Assembly: GCA_026182355.1 (NCBI GenBank)
Contig: JAPFBL010000255.1
Span: 992,001 to 1,056,000, forward strand
Reading direction: 5' to 3'
Source: Hermatobates lingyangjiaoensis
Lineage: Eukaryota > Arthropoda > Insecta > Hemiptera > Hermatobatidae
DNA: 64,000 nucleotides
Positions 45,952 to 57,409 of this stretch are shown here, one piece after another. The stretch's first letter is position 1; every line of letters starts with the position of its first letter. The translations under genes were made by a program, and so were the position numbers. The notes beneath the pieces are model-generated. The model had not been told where the DNA came from and ran no database searches. It worked only from the letters and a program-made list of their open reading frames with translations.

Positions 45952-46886
45952 TATACGAGGTGTGTAAATAAAGTAGTGAGACTGGCAACGTCGCTTTCGA
46001 TCTGGCAACGCTGGAGACGCGTGACCTTGAGTAGCGTCAGGTGCACGTGTGATGCGCCTCCAGTATGAATCTGAACTCGCCACAGTCATTTGTTTGTCCG
46101 TAGCGTTGGTTTTCGTGAAATTGTTTTTTCTTGAGCGTTTTAAAAATGAGTGACCTCAAAGTTGAGCAGCGGTGTGCAATCAAATTTTGCTTCAGACTTG
46201 GACAACTTGGACTTTTGAAAAACTTCAGGAGGCCTATAGAGAACGTGTTTTATCAAGGGCACAGGTTTTTCGGTGGTTTAAGGAATTTTCAGAAGGAAGA
46301 GAGTCGATTGAAGATGAACCACGAAGCGGAAGGCCTTCAAGTGCAAACACCGATGAAAATGTCAACAGAGTACGGAACCTTGTGCGTTCAGATCGACGCT
46401 TGACAGTCAGAATGATCGGGGAACAGTTGAATTTGAATCACACCTCCGTTCATCACATTTTGACCAATGAATTGGAGATGAGAAAAATTTGTGCGAAAAT
46501 GGTTCCGAAAAACCTTTCCCAAGACCAAAAAGATCTCAGAAAGGGAAGGAGTTTTTGGCCAGTAAAAACATTCCTGTTGCTCCTCAGCCTCCTTATTCAC
46601 CAGACTTGAGTCCTTGTGACTTTTTCCTCTTCCCGAGATTGAAAAATCACCTCAAGGGAACTCATTTCGGGACACTACAAAACATACAAACTGCTGTAAC
46701 CGACCAGCTGAAGGCCATTCCAGAATCCGAGTTCCAGCAATGCTACAATGATTGGAAGGACCGTCTCCAGCGCTGTGTGGCTTCCGAAGGGAACTATTTT
46801 GAAGGTGACAATATCACATTGTAATTATATTTGAATAGAAAATTTAAAAAAATCAGTCTCACTACTTTATTTATACACCTCGTATA
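45952..46886 (+). mobile_element. Mariner transposon, internally deleted (935 bp)
   Basis: The terminal inverted repeats (33 nt including TA) start TATACGAGGTGTGTAAATAA on the left and end TTATACACCTCGTATA on the right, with one mismatch and TA duplicated. Full-length mariners are about 1.3 kb. The deletion removes the central part of the transposase. The well-preserved repeats suggest it could still be mobilised in trans if a source exists. Confidence 0.92.
46146..46824 (+). pseudogene. Mariner transposase, frameshifted and centrally deleted
   Basis: It starts MSDLKVEQRCAIKFCFRLG, shifts frame near 46200, and continues ETFEKLQEAYRE-like sequence (FEKLQEAYRERVLSRAQVFR), SIEDEPRSGRPSS and LTVRMIGEQLNLNHTSVHHI, the paired helix-turn-helix DNA-binding domain. 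The WVPHEL-like site reads KMVPKNLSQDQKD. At about 46545 the sequence jumps to FLASKNIPVAPQPPYSPDLS followed by PCDFFLFPRLKNHLKG, so the first two catalytic Asp and their surroundings are gone and only the third remains. The C-terminus CVASEGNYFEGDNITL is intact. Non-functional. Confidence 0.9.
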
Positions 46887-47993
46887 CTATAGATATGGAA
46901 ATTCCACTTAATGACATATTTAATTTAATTTCGTAGTATTTTACATTCAACTTAGTATAAGTTTTCGAAAACTTCATTGGGTGAGTAAATGAAATGTGAA
47001 AACTTTTAAACCAAATTAGAAACTTAAACATCTGAGTTTTATACAGTTAACATAACGATTTTTTTTCAGCATAAGTTAGAATTAATAAGTTAACCATGTT
47101 CAAAATATTAATGCTATTTTCATATAATGGTAATAAACTTAAGCATTAATCAATTCAAATTATTATATAATAAATTTTTTGTTTAAGATTAAATTGAAGT
47201 TCAAAAATGCCTGAAATTTTTATATTGCTGAAATTCTTGTATAAATATGAATATTTTTTTTCAACTTACAGCATATCGTTCAAAAACTTTGAGTGTATAA
47301 AATATTTTAATATTAAATATTTTAAAAATAATCTCTTTTAAAAGTGATATAATAATTCAATATAAGGAATTTTTCGATGACCTGAGAATCATGTATTATG
47401 TATGAAAAATAGTTGGATAAATAAGAAACACCACATATTATATATGATATTTTCTTTATTCACATAAAGGTATTGCTACTTGGTCTAATCTTATTGCCTT
47501 GAATATGAGAGATTTTCTGTTTGTAGTTTAATATTTTTCGCCTCAAGTCATTCATTCCACGGTGCTGGTTTATTTTCAAAAGTTTTTCATTACAATGTTG
47601 ATTACCTACTTGGTTTGTTTAATAATACCACCAGTTTTCTTGTAGGTTTATACAGAAGCTGTAGATTTCGAGGAATGATTCTATTTGTGTTTGCCTTTCT
47701 TCATGGTGGGCCATTTTCTTTGTGAGAGAGACATTTTTCTCCTGTTTCCTTCTAAGTTATCTTGAGGCCTCCACTGAGCGGAAAGAAGCTCCCCCTCCGA
47801 TATCAATTCCCCTGTCTCTTGCTTGCTTCAACTGCTTTTCTCTCCTACCCCCTATCTTTCTTTCCACCATTTTATTTACTCTCTTTTTACAATGCTTCTA
47901 AAATGCCTTATTCTCTCAATTTTATAATTTCGTTATTTACTGTTATTTAATAAACAACAGACCAGTTTTTTGCTTCGAATATTCCTTATGAAA
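46887..47993. other. Intron sequence, nothing recognised
   Basis: AT-rich, with a pyrimidine-rich patch at about 47760-47900. No exon-like segment. Confidence 0.45.
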
Positions 47994-48033
47994 AAATCTG
48001 GAGTAACCTACAGTCAAATTTACTATAAGTAAA
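47994..48033 (-). repeat. Family X 3' terminal motif (inverted)
   Basis: AAATCTGGAGTAACCTACAG followed by TCAAATTTACTATAAGTAAA, the inverted form of the family X 3' tip. A pyrimidine-rich stretch precedes it, as it does at 50.0 kb. Confidence 0.5.
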
Positions 48034-50198
48034 TGAAATAAACTCATTAACAAGTAACTGAGTTTGTTATTATCTTAATGGCACTATAGTGCACATGTAA
48101 TATTAAAAACTATGGTAGATTATAAAACTTGAAATAATTTATTTTGTCTGCTCATTAAAGTGACACTGGTTATTTAGAGTACCCAGTCGGTTGTTCTACT
48201 GCATAAACCCTCAGTAATCAAGGTTTTAGCAGTGGTAAGTCCAAAATTCACATTAACTATTCTTACATTCGATTGTTGTAATCCACTATATAATTCCTGT
48301 ATAAATATATATGAATATATTAGTGGAAATTTAGTAGAGTCGAGAGCATATTGAAAAAAGCCTCTTCATATCCATCAATGTAGCAATCTAGAGTGACTCA
48401 TTTAATAAATAAAGAGTCTTCTAACATGTTAACGAAAAATTATTCCAAAATTTTTCGTTTTATAATTGTGAGAGGAATACAAAAGCTTTTTTAACATATT
48501 GTATAAAAGAGTACCGCTATTATTATTAGTTTTGCCCAAATGCTTTATAGTGTTATCATAACCATGACTATTTCAAAATTCTCAATTTTATGTGGTACTT
48601 GACACATAGTGTAGTCACAGACTTTAAATTCATTCCTGCCCGCATACACTTAGACAAAAAAAAAAAAATGCAATCAGGGGACTACAAAAGTTTAAATACT
48701 TGGAATTTTTCCAATCGATTTGATCTTGACTACTATATTTTAAAACAAATAAACTTATTGTAAAGTTACATTCGATACATTGAATACAATGAATACATTT
48801 GAATGCATTGTATTCTAAACAAATTATCTATAGATCAAATAATTCCTGAAAGCAATACAAAAAAAGGTTTTATATCTTGAAATTCAATTATAACCATTAT
48901 TTTTCATTTCTTTCTTGTGGCTGTAAAAATATGAAATTTATTTTAAATGAATGGTGCTATTAATTTATATAAATTTTGAATATAAAGAAGTATATTCAAA
49001 GTTCTTTCTTGCATTAACCTTTTTACTTTAGTGCACTGAGCTTGAATAAGTGCAAGGAATAAAACTTCAGAAATATCATTTACTTTAGAATAAAACAGCA
49101 GCGATTGTTTTATTTGATATCTGCTTGAAATACTATGAGACATGTATTCGCTCATAATAAATTGAGACGCAATTGTAAAGGTATAGTGGGGGTAGTTTTC
49201 CCAGTAGAATAAATGTAGGCGAACTTTTGAACCCTATACTTGGATGCATGTCGTAACACGTCAGTCACATTCGGGCTTCGCCAGACGGAACACAAGATTA
49301 CCTCTCCATCAAGCTAAGGTATACCTTTTATTTTATAGTTTACAGATCATATTCTATGATATAATTTTTTATCATTTTCTTTATGTGTTCTTTCACATGC
49401 ATTGTATATATATTTTATCCACAATACCTGTATTTAAAGTTAAATGCAAGTTATTTTATTTCTTTTTGATCCACCAATATCAAAAAAAGTCATAGTTCAT
49501 GTAAATTGTTGGTGTCATTTCTTAGCAATACTTAAATCAAATTGATTACAATGAAATTAAGTATGCATAATTAAATTTCTTAGTGCATTTGTTTTATATG
49601 ATTATACGAAGCAATTGCAATTAGCCGGTTTGTCTCTCCTCCATATTTTATACTACTTTTCAATTACTCACTGCATGGAGATTTACTTTATGAATTATTT
49701 GTCACATTCTGCAAATGGCGTCTGAAATTTATTTATTTCGAATAAATTAGGTTGTCTTCAACGCGTTACTGTTAGGTGATTAACACATTTTTCAAATGGG
49801 TATAAAAAATGTAAGATAATTATCTAATTAATAAAATACAATGTGTTTTTTAAAAAATCATAGTTATAATGTTCCAGTTGAAAGTTTGATTTAAGCTTAC
49901 GTCCTTTAAGCTTTGAATATTAAACTCGTAAACTAGCCACCATCTTTGATTCCCACCTCCTCTCTTCTTCTCACTCCCTCTTCATCCCTGTCATACACTT
50001 CTCCCTCTCTACATTATGTCACTCTCTTTCTTTCTCCTTCTGCTCCGTCTCATACCCCTTTATCTCGCTGTCCTCTTACATTTCACCCCTGATCCATGTA
50101 ACAATATGCCAATTGTATTAGTTTTTATCTTTTGTTTTCCTGGTTTTTTCTTAAGCAGAGAATGAATTATTCACATGCTCCCTTATACAGATTAAATC
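48034..50198. other. Intron sequence, nothing recognised
   Basis: AT-rich anonymous DNA. A CT-rich patch at 49950-50100 directly precedes the next family X copy. Confidence 0.45.
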
Positions 50199-51672
50199 AA
50201 GTCTGGAGTGACCTGCATTCAAGTTTACTACAAGTAAACATAATATAATTCTTGGGTATTCAATATGTAGTTTTCCATTTAGCTATAATATAAATGTCTA
50301 AATAGGAGATGTTTATTTCTCTTCATTCCTGGAGGCAGTAGAGATATTGATTGATCCACTTATCAATATATACGCTTATTTTTGTATATCACACCACTGA
50401 TGCATATAATATCATTAGTATAACTACAACAGTAATAATATTTTTGAAAATCGAAATTGTAGATTTCCTGTTACGAAATAATATCTTATAGGAGAACATG
50501 ACTTTTGTTCCAATCCATTGGATATCTTACATACTCGTAGTTTACCTGACCTTCTTCTACATTGAAAATTTAAGACAAAGTTTCCCATTTAAAACTTAAA
50601 AATATCCTTTTTTTATCTGAAAAATGTCAGAAACATCAACGAATATCGTTTTAAGTTAATTTTTATTTTAAGATGTAGTATAATTTTATCTTATTGAAAG
50701 AGTATATTCAATTTTAAACTATGTTTTAAATTTTTGCTGCTTTATATAATTATTGTACTGGGAATTTTACGGCTTTCTAGTATTTCATTAAAATGGCTTT
50801 TCTCACCATTTGTCAAAAGTCATATATACCAATTCACTCTGAGCGAGTGTTATCTTTTTCCTGCGTGCTGTACTCTGTTATAAAGTTACTCTGTAAAAAA
50901 TATATTAGTAATTACCAGTTTTACACACGCATGATCCCTTAGTCTAAGATAAACAAAAAGTTTTTATAGCTTTATTGCTATTACAGTGATCGAAATTTCT
51001 TGTTCCATTTTTGGACAAATTTTCATCATTTTTTAATGAGCTGTTTAGCGTCAAAAAAAAAAACAGTTTCTCAAAACAGAAATCGACTTTAACGCCCCTT
51101 TGGTGAATTTGATTTTCAAAAAAATTATCTCAACTCATTCTCCACATAACGTTCTATTTTTAGGCATAGTTTCATTTTGATCCATCAAACGGTATGGCTT
51201 GCATCGCTCTCACAAGCTTTGAGATTGAATTATAAGTCAAAATTTGTACATTTTGTTGAAAAAAATAATTTCCTGTTGTTTTAAAATTCTGAATATATTT
51301 TTTGTGTAAATAATTTGTAACTTCAAAGGTAATGCCAAAATTTCAAATCTGTAGCGTTAGCAGTTTAGGAGAAAAAAATGTTTTCTAAAAACCGGTTTTT
51401 GGCAAAAAAAGTGACTTAACCGTCATGCATAATTCTTCCCAAACAATAGGGATCTTCTACTCTATGAGGCCCATTTTTGTGTAAAATATCAACTTGATCC
51501 ATCAAAGATTCTGGACCGTAGCATGGTAACAATCAATGCTAACCCACACACACACAGACATCATCGAAAAAACTTCATAAAACGACATTTGTGACCTCGA
51601 AACATATAATTCTGTCAAAATCTTGAGATCAATTTTTTTCGCGATCACTATACTTTACATATAGTAAAGTAA
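50199..51672 (-). mobile_element. Family X element, near-complete inverted copy
   Basis: Reads on the minus strand from the 5' tip (TTACTTTACTATATGTAAAG, TATAGTGATCGCG) through GATGGATCAAGTTGATATTT and CAATAGGGATC-bearing interior to the 3' tip CTGGAGTGACCTGCATTC (as seen on +). It parallels the copy at 39897 along most of its length but is more diverged in the 3' third. Confidence 0.6.
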
Positions 51673-51685
51673 TAAAAAAAAACTT

Positions 51686-51686
51686 G

Positions 51687-51713
<27 letters not shown>
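51686..51713. repeat. (TA)n microsatellite
   Basis: TA tract a few bases beyond the 5' tip of the family X copy. Confidence 0.85.
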
Positions 51714-51719
<6 letters not shown>

Positions 51720-54140
51720 AATTTTTAAAAATCAATTTAAATAAATGCTTGTATTTAAAACTGAATTATTTAACTGAATATTTATGGTTATTACTAGAAA
51801 TGTTAGTTTCGTAATTATTATAAGAATTTTAATGAGCAGGTATTTTGATACAAGTCGTTTTGTGTATTTATCCCTTTTTATCCATCTCTGATATAATTTT
51901 TCAAATCACCATGCTTATTTGGTTTTCACTATCCAATTGCTCTTTGAGTACTTCCCGAAATAAAAAAAATGTGGTAAGAAATGAGACACTTTCATTTACC
52001 GCATTTAAGTATACAGCTTTTTTGAAATAAAATTGCTTACAAAATAATAATGAATCTGTCCTACAGTCTTGACCAGGAAGTTATTTTTTTCAGTAATGAC
52101 TACCATAACTAATAATTATCACTTTAGAAATTGTAATTTTTACTAAACTGAATTAAATAATGAAGAATTTATAAATACTATTTTAATAACTTTTTGTTGA
52201 ATACTTTTTCGTTTTAATCAAACAGCTTGAAAATGTAAGTTATCCTTCATGAACAGTTTTCTAATCTTTTGATAGTGAAAGACAATGTCCACTCTTATTG
52301 GACTGAGTGAATATAAGATTAATGGTAATTTTGGCACGAATGCAATACTTTGCTCATGTAGATAGGTAAAAAATCCATTGTATTGAAGTGAGGAGTAATT
52401 ACTGTCTTACCTTCTCTGAAACATTTCAGCATAACATTTCAGCATAATACTTACCTACTGTTTATTCATAATTTTGACGGCTTTATCATATTGAAAAGGG
52501 AGCTCAATTTGTCCTTTAGGCCCCTATAGTTAGCTCAAACACTACTTTTGTCAGAAGGTATTAGTCCTATCCAAACAGCGCACCAGGCTTACTCAGTTGT
52601 CGCTCTAATGCTAAATGCTTGTTTTAACTATGGCAGTCAACACTTCAATAGCATCTTCACTGATAGATAACAACCAATGCAAATGTTATCTACCCTTATA
52701 GTTTTTGGCCTTTCCTTGATTTTTTTTCAGCATTATCATATTAAATTGCAACCTACTTACTAGATTTTCATTCAAAAAAGTAACTGAGTATTACATGTTT
52801 ACTACACTATAAATTTAAGACCTATGAAATAAGAAAATTCAAACAAGGTCTTCTCGTGGACTTTTTTGAAGTGCTTCGGTAACAAGTTGGTCATTATCTC
52901 TATAGACGGTTTTTGGCCAACGAACATTTGCAATGTTATTTATCAAGTCTAGTATCATTAGATGTACTAATGCTGTAAGTGTTTGATCTCTGTAGAGTTA
53001 GAGTGCAAATGTTCCAGCCTACTTTTTTTACAAAAGTGATAGTGTTTGAAGACTTCCAATCCTTTTTAACACCTAGTTTCTTTCATTCAGAATTGAATGA
53101 TTTACTATTCACTATTGTATGTTTTGTCTGTTATGTAAAAACAAACCAGACAAAGGTTTATTTTATTGAGTTATTTCATGAAAAATAATATAACTATATA
53201 ACAAACTTATATTAAATCTTTTTTAATAATATATTACGGCCATAGAAGGCTACATTTTATAGATTCCCTCTGCAAAAAAAAAAAAAGATTAGAAACGGAA
53301 TGAAAATGACCTGTGTGTAAAATTACACACAAGAACAGGATCCAACAACCAGAGAAAAGAATTAGAAAATTAAGTTTGAAGTTGTACTTTGTTAGTTATA
53401 CTGTAATTAGAAATAGTTAAATGCAAAACATGTTCTCAACTAACCTAATGCAGTAAACTGTAACCTCCATCACAGGGAAAGTCTTAGTTAATGTATAATA
53501 CTGTTTTTAATTAGATTATTTTTAATACATTACTGTTTTTATACAGTATTTTTAATTACTGTTTACACTTTTTTCTATTTATTAATAATTTATTACTCTC
53601 TGAAGGCAGGCTGTGTTGACAGTGCTGTTGGAAACTTTAATGTATGTTGAAAATGGGTCTGAGAATAAGTCTTTTGGTCAATTGATATACATTCTACCAG
53701 GGAGATGGAGAACCTGTGTAAGGAGATCGAAAGGAGACCACGATGAAAATAGTTGGACATTAAAATAGTAGGAGAAAAGAAAAAGGTTTTAAGCTCCTTT
53801 GGGTATCTATTGATTTGGGTACGTTGCAATTGCAAGTCTATAATATTGTGTGCATGTAGTTAGAAGAACTTATGTAGTATTTATGGAACTTATATGAAAG
53901 CAAGTTTCAGCCAAATATTGTCTTATTTTTAAAAATACGACTGACAGCAGAAAAAAGTGCGTTAAGCACGCAATAATTCAAAATATGAAACAGTCCAGAA
54001 ACAGACTGTGTCCTATTTTTAGCAATATATACCAACATTTTACCAATGGTGTGCTACCAAAGTTTAAATATATATAAATTTAAATAAACGATCGCTGCTT
54101 CCGTGTTCAAGTCGTGAATCAGATCCCCTCCCGGGTAACT
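51714..54140. other. Intron sequence, nothing recognised
   Basis: AT-rich. Frames at 52979-53188 (+) and 53593-53835 (-) have no recognisable content. Confidence 0.45.
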
Positions 54141-54143
54141 TTA

Positions 54144-54215
54144 AGAGCTTCAGAGAAGGCATTTATTTGTCTTCTTGGTGCTCGTTCTCCTCCTGGCCTC
54201 AGTCTGTACCGTAAA
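54144..54215 (+). pseudogene. PLE GIY-YIG C-terminal fragment
   Basis: RASEKAFICLLGARSPPGLS followed by LYRKF, the same C-terminal motif as at 26467 and 34202. Followed by the 3' region and the ribozyme candidate at 54457. Confidence 0.7.
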
Positions 54216-54456
54216 TTTGTTCTCTTCATTTCTTTCCTTTAATTTTGTTTCTCCTATTATTAATTGTATTTCAGTATTTTAATTTTGCATTTATTTTATT
54301 AAACATTTCTTTAGCTTTCTTCTTGTTTGTTTCTATTATTTTCAGTTTTCGTTTTTAGTTAGTTCTCTCTCTTCAACTAGTTACTCTTACGCAAGGCAGC
54401 CAGGAGAGTGCTCGCGTGTTTGTCGCATTCGACAGTTCGCTCTGTCAGTCGTGGCT

Positions 54457-54511
54457 ACTCACAGGAGTACTTCTACCTGATGACGACGCTAGTCGAAATA
54501 TATTAGTGAGT
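54457..54511 (+). ncRNA. Candidate hammerhead ribozyme at PLE 3' end
   Basis: ACTCAC (54457-54462) can pair with GTGAGT (54506-54511) as outer stem I. CTGATGA (54477-54483), stem II CGAC-GCTA-GTCG, GAAA, and a minimal TATATTA stem III region follow, with cleavage expected before GTGAGT. Both invariant boxes are intact. It sits about 260 bp past the GIY-YIG end in the same order as at 34.5 and 26.1 kb. Confidence 0.58.
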
Positions 54512-54559
54512 GTTGTATGTTTTTATCTATGTTTTTCTCTTTTTGTATTCAGTTATTAT

Positions 54560-56197
54560 TACTGTTCGACCTTTTAATTTCCTGGATTTCAATTTAAATA
54601 AATTAATATTAAAACAATATAATATTAGAACTTCAAATAGAAAAAAAAAATGTTTGAAGAAAAAGTTTTAATATAAAAAAAATATTGTCGAATTTAATAG
54701 TAATGACTGAATGACAATAATAATAATAGAACTATGTTGTTGTTGCGAAGGTGTAATCATATGTGATAGGAAATCATGTTAGGGTGAATTAAAGTGCGAT
54801 GGAAAAGGTTAGCGTCAATTCTGATGTTCAATATACGTAAAACAAGGTGAATTTTCTCTTCCCCCAACTGGTGTCTAATCTCATTTCCAATCGACCCCTG
54901 CAGAATTAAATTATCCATCCTAATACAGTTCTGAAATAGAATAAAAGAAGAATAATACTTCATCCCAAAAGATAGTTCATTTTCCCGAGTCATTTAGTAA
55001 ACTGAGAACAAAATATGAAACAATTTGTAAATAATGAACTATGTTTAGATCTTTATTCTAAAATTTTCTATTGTATGAGTAAATATTCGTGATTCTTTTC
55101 AGTTTTTTCGTGCCTCTTGTATTAGTGTCCTGGGAATATTAAGTTAGTTTATTTGTTTGTATTGAGAATATAAAATATCTAATAAAATCCTAAATTGAAT
55201 CCTAAATAATATAGGATATAATTAGTTTTAAATTGTAAAACTATAATTTAAATGAAGCGACAGTTTAAATGCTGTCTTCACTTCAGTGAGCGTTTGTTGA
55301 AAGATACGTTTGTGGCAACATTATGGAAACTAGATCAGTTTGAAGTAAACATACTGAAGACTAATTGCTTACTAGAAGTAATATATTAACGGCAATAGCC
55401 AATTTGATAATCTCTAATGGTCATGTTACTTTTTTGAAAAATTCTAAAGAAAATTAATACCACTAGAATGAGTTTCTGGGTCTCTGTAGGAATGAAAGTT
55501 ATTTTTATGTGTTACAAGATGATATGAACTGACCTGCTTAGAACCTTCATGTGAGCTATATTACATAGCCAACTATATTGATTAAGTATTGGAATCAAAC
55601 CTGCTTTAGAGAGATATTATAACGTGCGTGTACTTTGTGAAGTGTGTGCGACTACAGTTTGCAATATGAAGTAGTACTCTACTGTTATACTTTTACACCA
55701 CAATTTACCTTTTAATAACAGTTTTCACTGTATTACAAGTTAGTTTTTACGTTCTTTTGTATTTTTACGTTACTTTTTTAACAATTAAACGTTAATGGGA
55801 TTTGAAATGCTATTATTACAATCTTCTAGTGTTATTCAAACATTGTAGTATATTTACAGTTTTATTAATATACAAGATGTTTGGGCATGTAAAAAATCTA
55901 CATCAAAACTGAATGTTTCGTTAGAAATGTAGATTTCTAATTGAAAAGTATATTTTATTCATTTTTTCTGCACTCCCATTTTTTTCTGGGTTCGATATGT
56001 TTAATGTTCTTTATCTGGTGGCTCAGTACCATGAATAGGAATTACTACCAGCAGTATCAATACCAATGGTTAGTAATAACAGTCAATGACATACAAACTT
56101 ATTTTATGATTGTTATTGAATGAATACTTCACTGGAATTTCACAAAGTGTCACCAACTGTAGTTTACTTATTGGAAGAGGAACTGAGTACAGAGTTT
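54560..56197. other. Intron sequence, nothing recognised
   Basis: AT-rich anonymous DNA. Confidence 0.45.
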
Positions 56198-56500
56198 GAA
56201 CAACTGAAGTCTGTCGTAGACAACTACAACTCAAGTTACCAAATAGTTAACTATTTGAAATAGCGAATTGAATTGTTCTTTTTACGTTTCACGTGAACAA
56301 TTGAAGTCTGTAGCAGATAACTGGAACTTAATGCTACCAGGTAACTATTTTGTATAGCGAATTGAATGGTTTTGTTTACTTTTCACTTGAACAACAGATT
56401 GAACAATTGAAATCTGTAGGAGGCAACTACAACTCGTGCTATGAGTTAACTATTTGGTATAGTGAATGAATTATTCTGTTTACATTTCACTGTGTTTATC
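56198..56500 (+). repeat. Tandem repeat, three ~100-bp units
   Basis: Units start at 56198, 56295 and 56401, each opening GAACAA(C/T)TGAA(G/A)TCTGT and passing through AACTATTT....ATAG(C/T)GAATTGAAT to GTTTCAC-like ends. The units differ by substitutions and a small insertion, so the array is old. Confidence 0.75.
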
Positions 56501-57020
56501 TGTCAAGATAACAACCCCTACTAAATGGGAGAGGTCTTTGAATGTAATTAATACGAACTATATTGGACACATACGTTATTAATGTGGAAATTAGTGAGAG
56601 GGACGAGGTATTGATAGTGGTGAGCGATGTGTAAAAGTGAGCTGGTCTGCGAGATGATGTAGTGTGCCTCGCTCTCTATTAGTCATTTAGACGCCTCCGC
56701 CACTATTACCGATCTGTCTGCTATGATTCACTCCTTGCTCCTAACCAATTTCCTACAGTCCGCCTCCACCCATCAAATTAAATATGTATCCTCGTCCGAG
56801 AACCTGTCGTTTATAGAGCCATTCAATCGATCGTTGGAGTCCAGTGTAACCTAATAATGTTTAAACCAAACGCTTTCAACAATTGACATCAAGGGTTCAT
56901 AGGAATGAGTAAGTCACAAAATTGATTTGTTAGTAACAAAGCATGAGCATGACCAAACATCTTTCATAGTGATAAATATATATATAAATATTGATAAAAG
57001 TATCGACCGTGGAATAGAAA
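56501..57020. other. Unassigned, GC-richer block
   Basis: 56600-56830 is less AT-rich than the surroundings (GCCTCGCTCTC, CCGCCTCCACC) but contains no frame, tRNA-like box or repeat end that I recognise. Confidence 0.4.
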
Positions 57021-57021
57021 C

Positions 57022-57273
57022 AAAACTAAAGTTTCTCGGGACTCGGTCAGTTCTCCAAGTTCAAATTAATCTCTTATTGCCAACGTTTTGGTTTTTATTT
57101 AAAACCTTTTTCATAGGCAGAAGTATAAATTTTGAAATAGAAAAACTAAGTATTACATTACAAATTATTTTACAAAGAAAAATAGTCTGTGGATTTAAAC
57201 GACAACTGTAGTTGGCAATGAGAGTTTAATTTGAACCTGAAGAACTGACCGAGTCCCCATAAACTTTAATTTT
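57022..57273. mobile_element. PLE termini, short inverted pair
   Basis: AAAACTAAAGTTTCTCGGGA and TCGGTCAGTTCTCCAAGTTC are answered by GAACCTGAAGAACTGACCGA and GTCCCCATAAACTTTAATTT. Between them lies GCCAACGTTTTGGTTTTTAT and CCTTTTTCATAGGCAGAAGT, the same end as at 21.7, 34.0 and 44.4 kb. Followed by (TA)n. Confidence 0.6.
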
Positions 57274-57279
57274 GAATAT

Positions 57280-57302
57280 ATATATATATATATATATATA
57301 TG
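57280..57302. repeat. (TA)n microsatellite between PLE pieces
   Basis: TA tract separating the inverted PLE pair from the ribozyme-like motif. Another TA tract follows at about 57388-57406. Confidence 0.85.
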
Positions 57303-57313
57303 GCTTTTTGACT

Positions 57314-57352
57314 CTGATGAAGACCGCTTGTTACGGTTGAAAGATCTTAGTC
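57314..57352 (+). ncRNA. Hammerhead-like motif (long-stem PLE type)
   Basis: CTGATGA (57314-57320), stem II ACCG-CTTGTTA-CGGT, TGAAAG (GAAA box), GATCTTAGTC. The 3' outer stem half CCCATTTCATATTATAG is present, but the 5' half is lost at the TA tract. Confidence 0.4.
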
Positions 57353-57409
57353 TTTTTTTCCCATTTCATATTATAGTTTGATCATATATATATATATATA
57401 TATATACTA

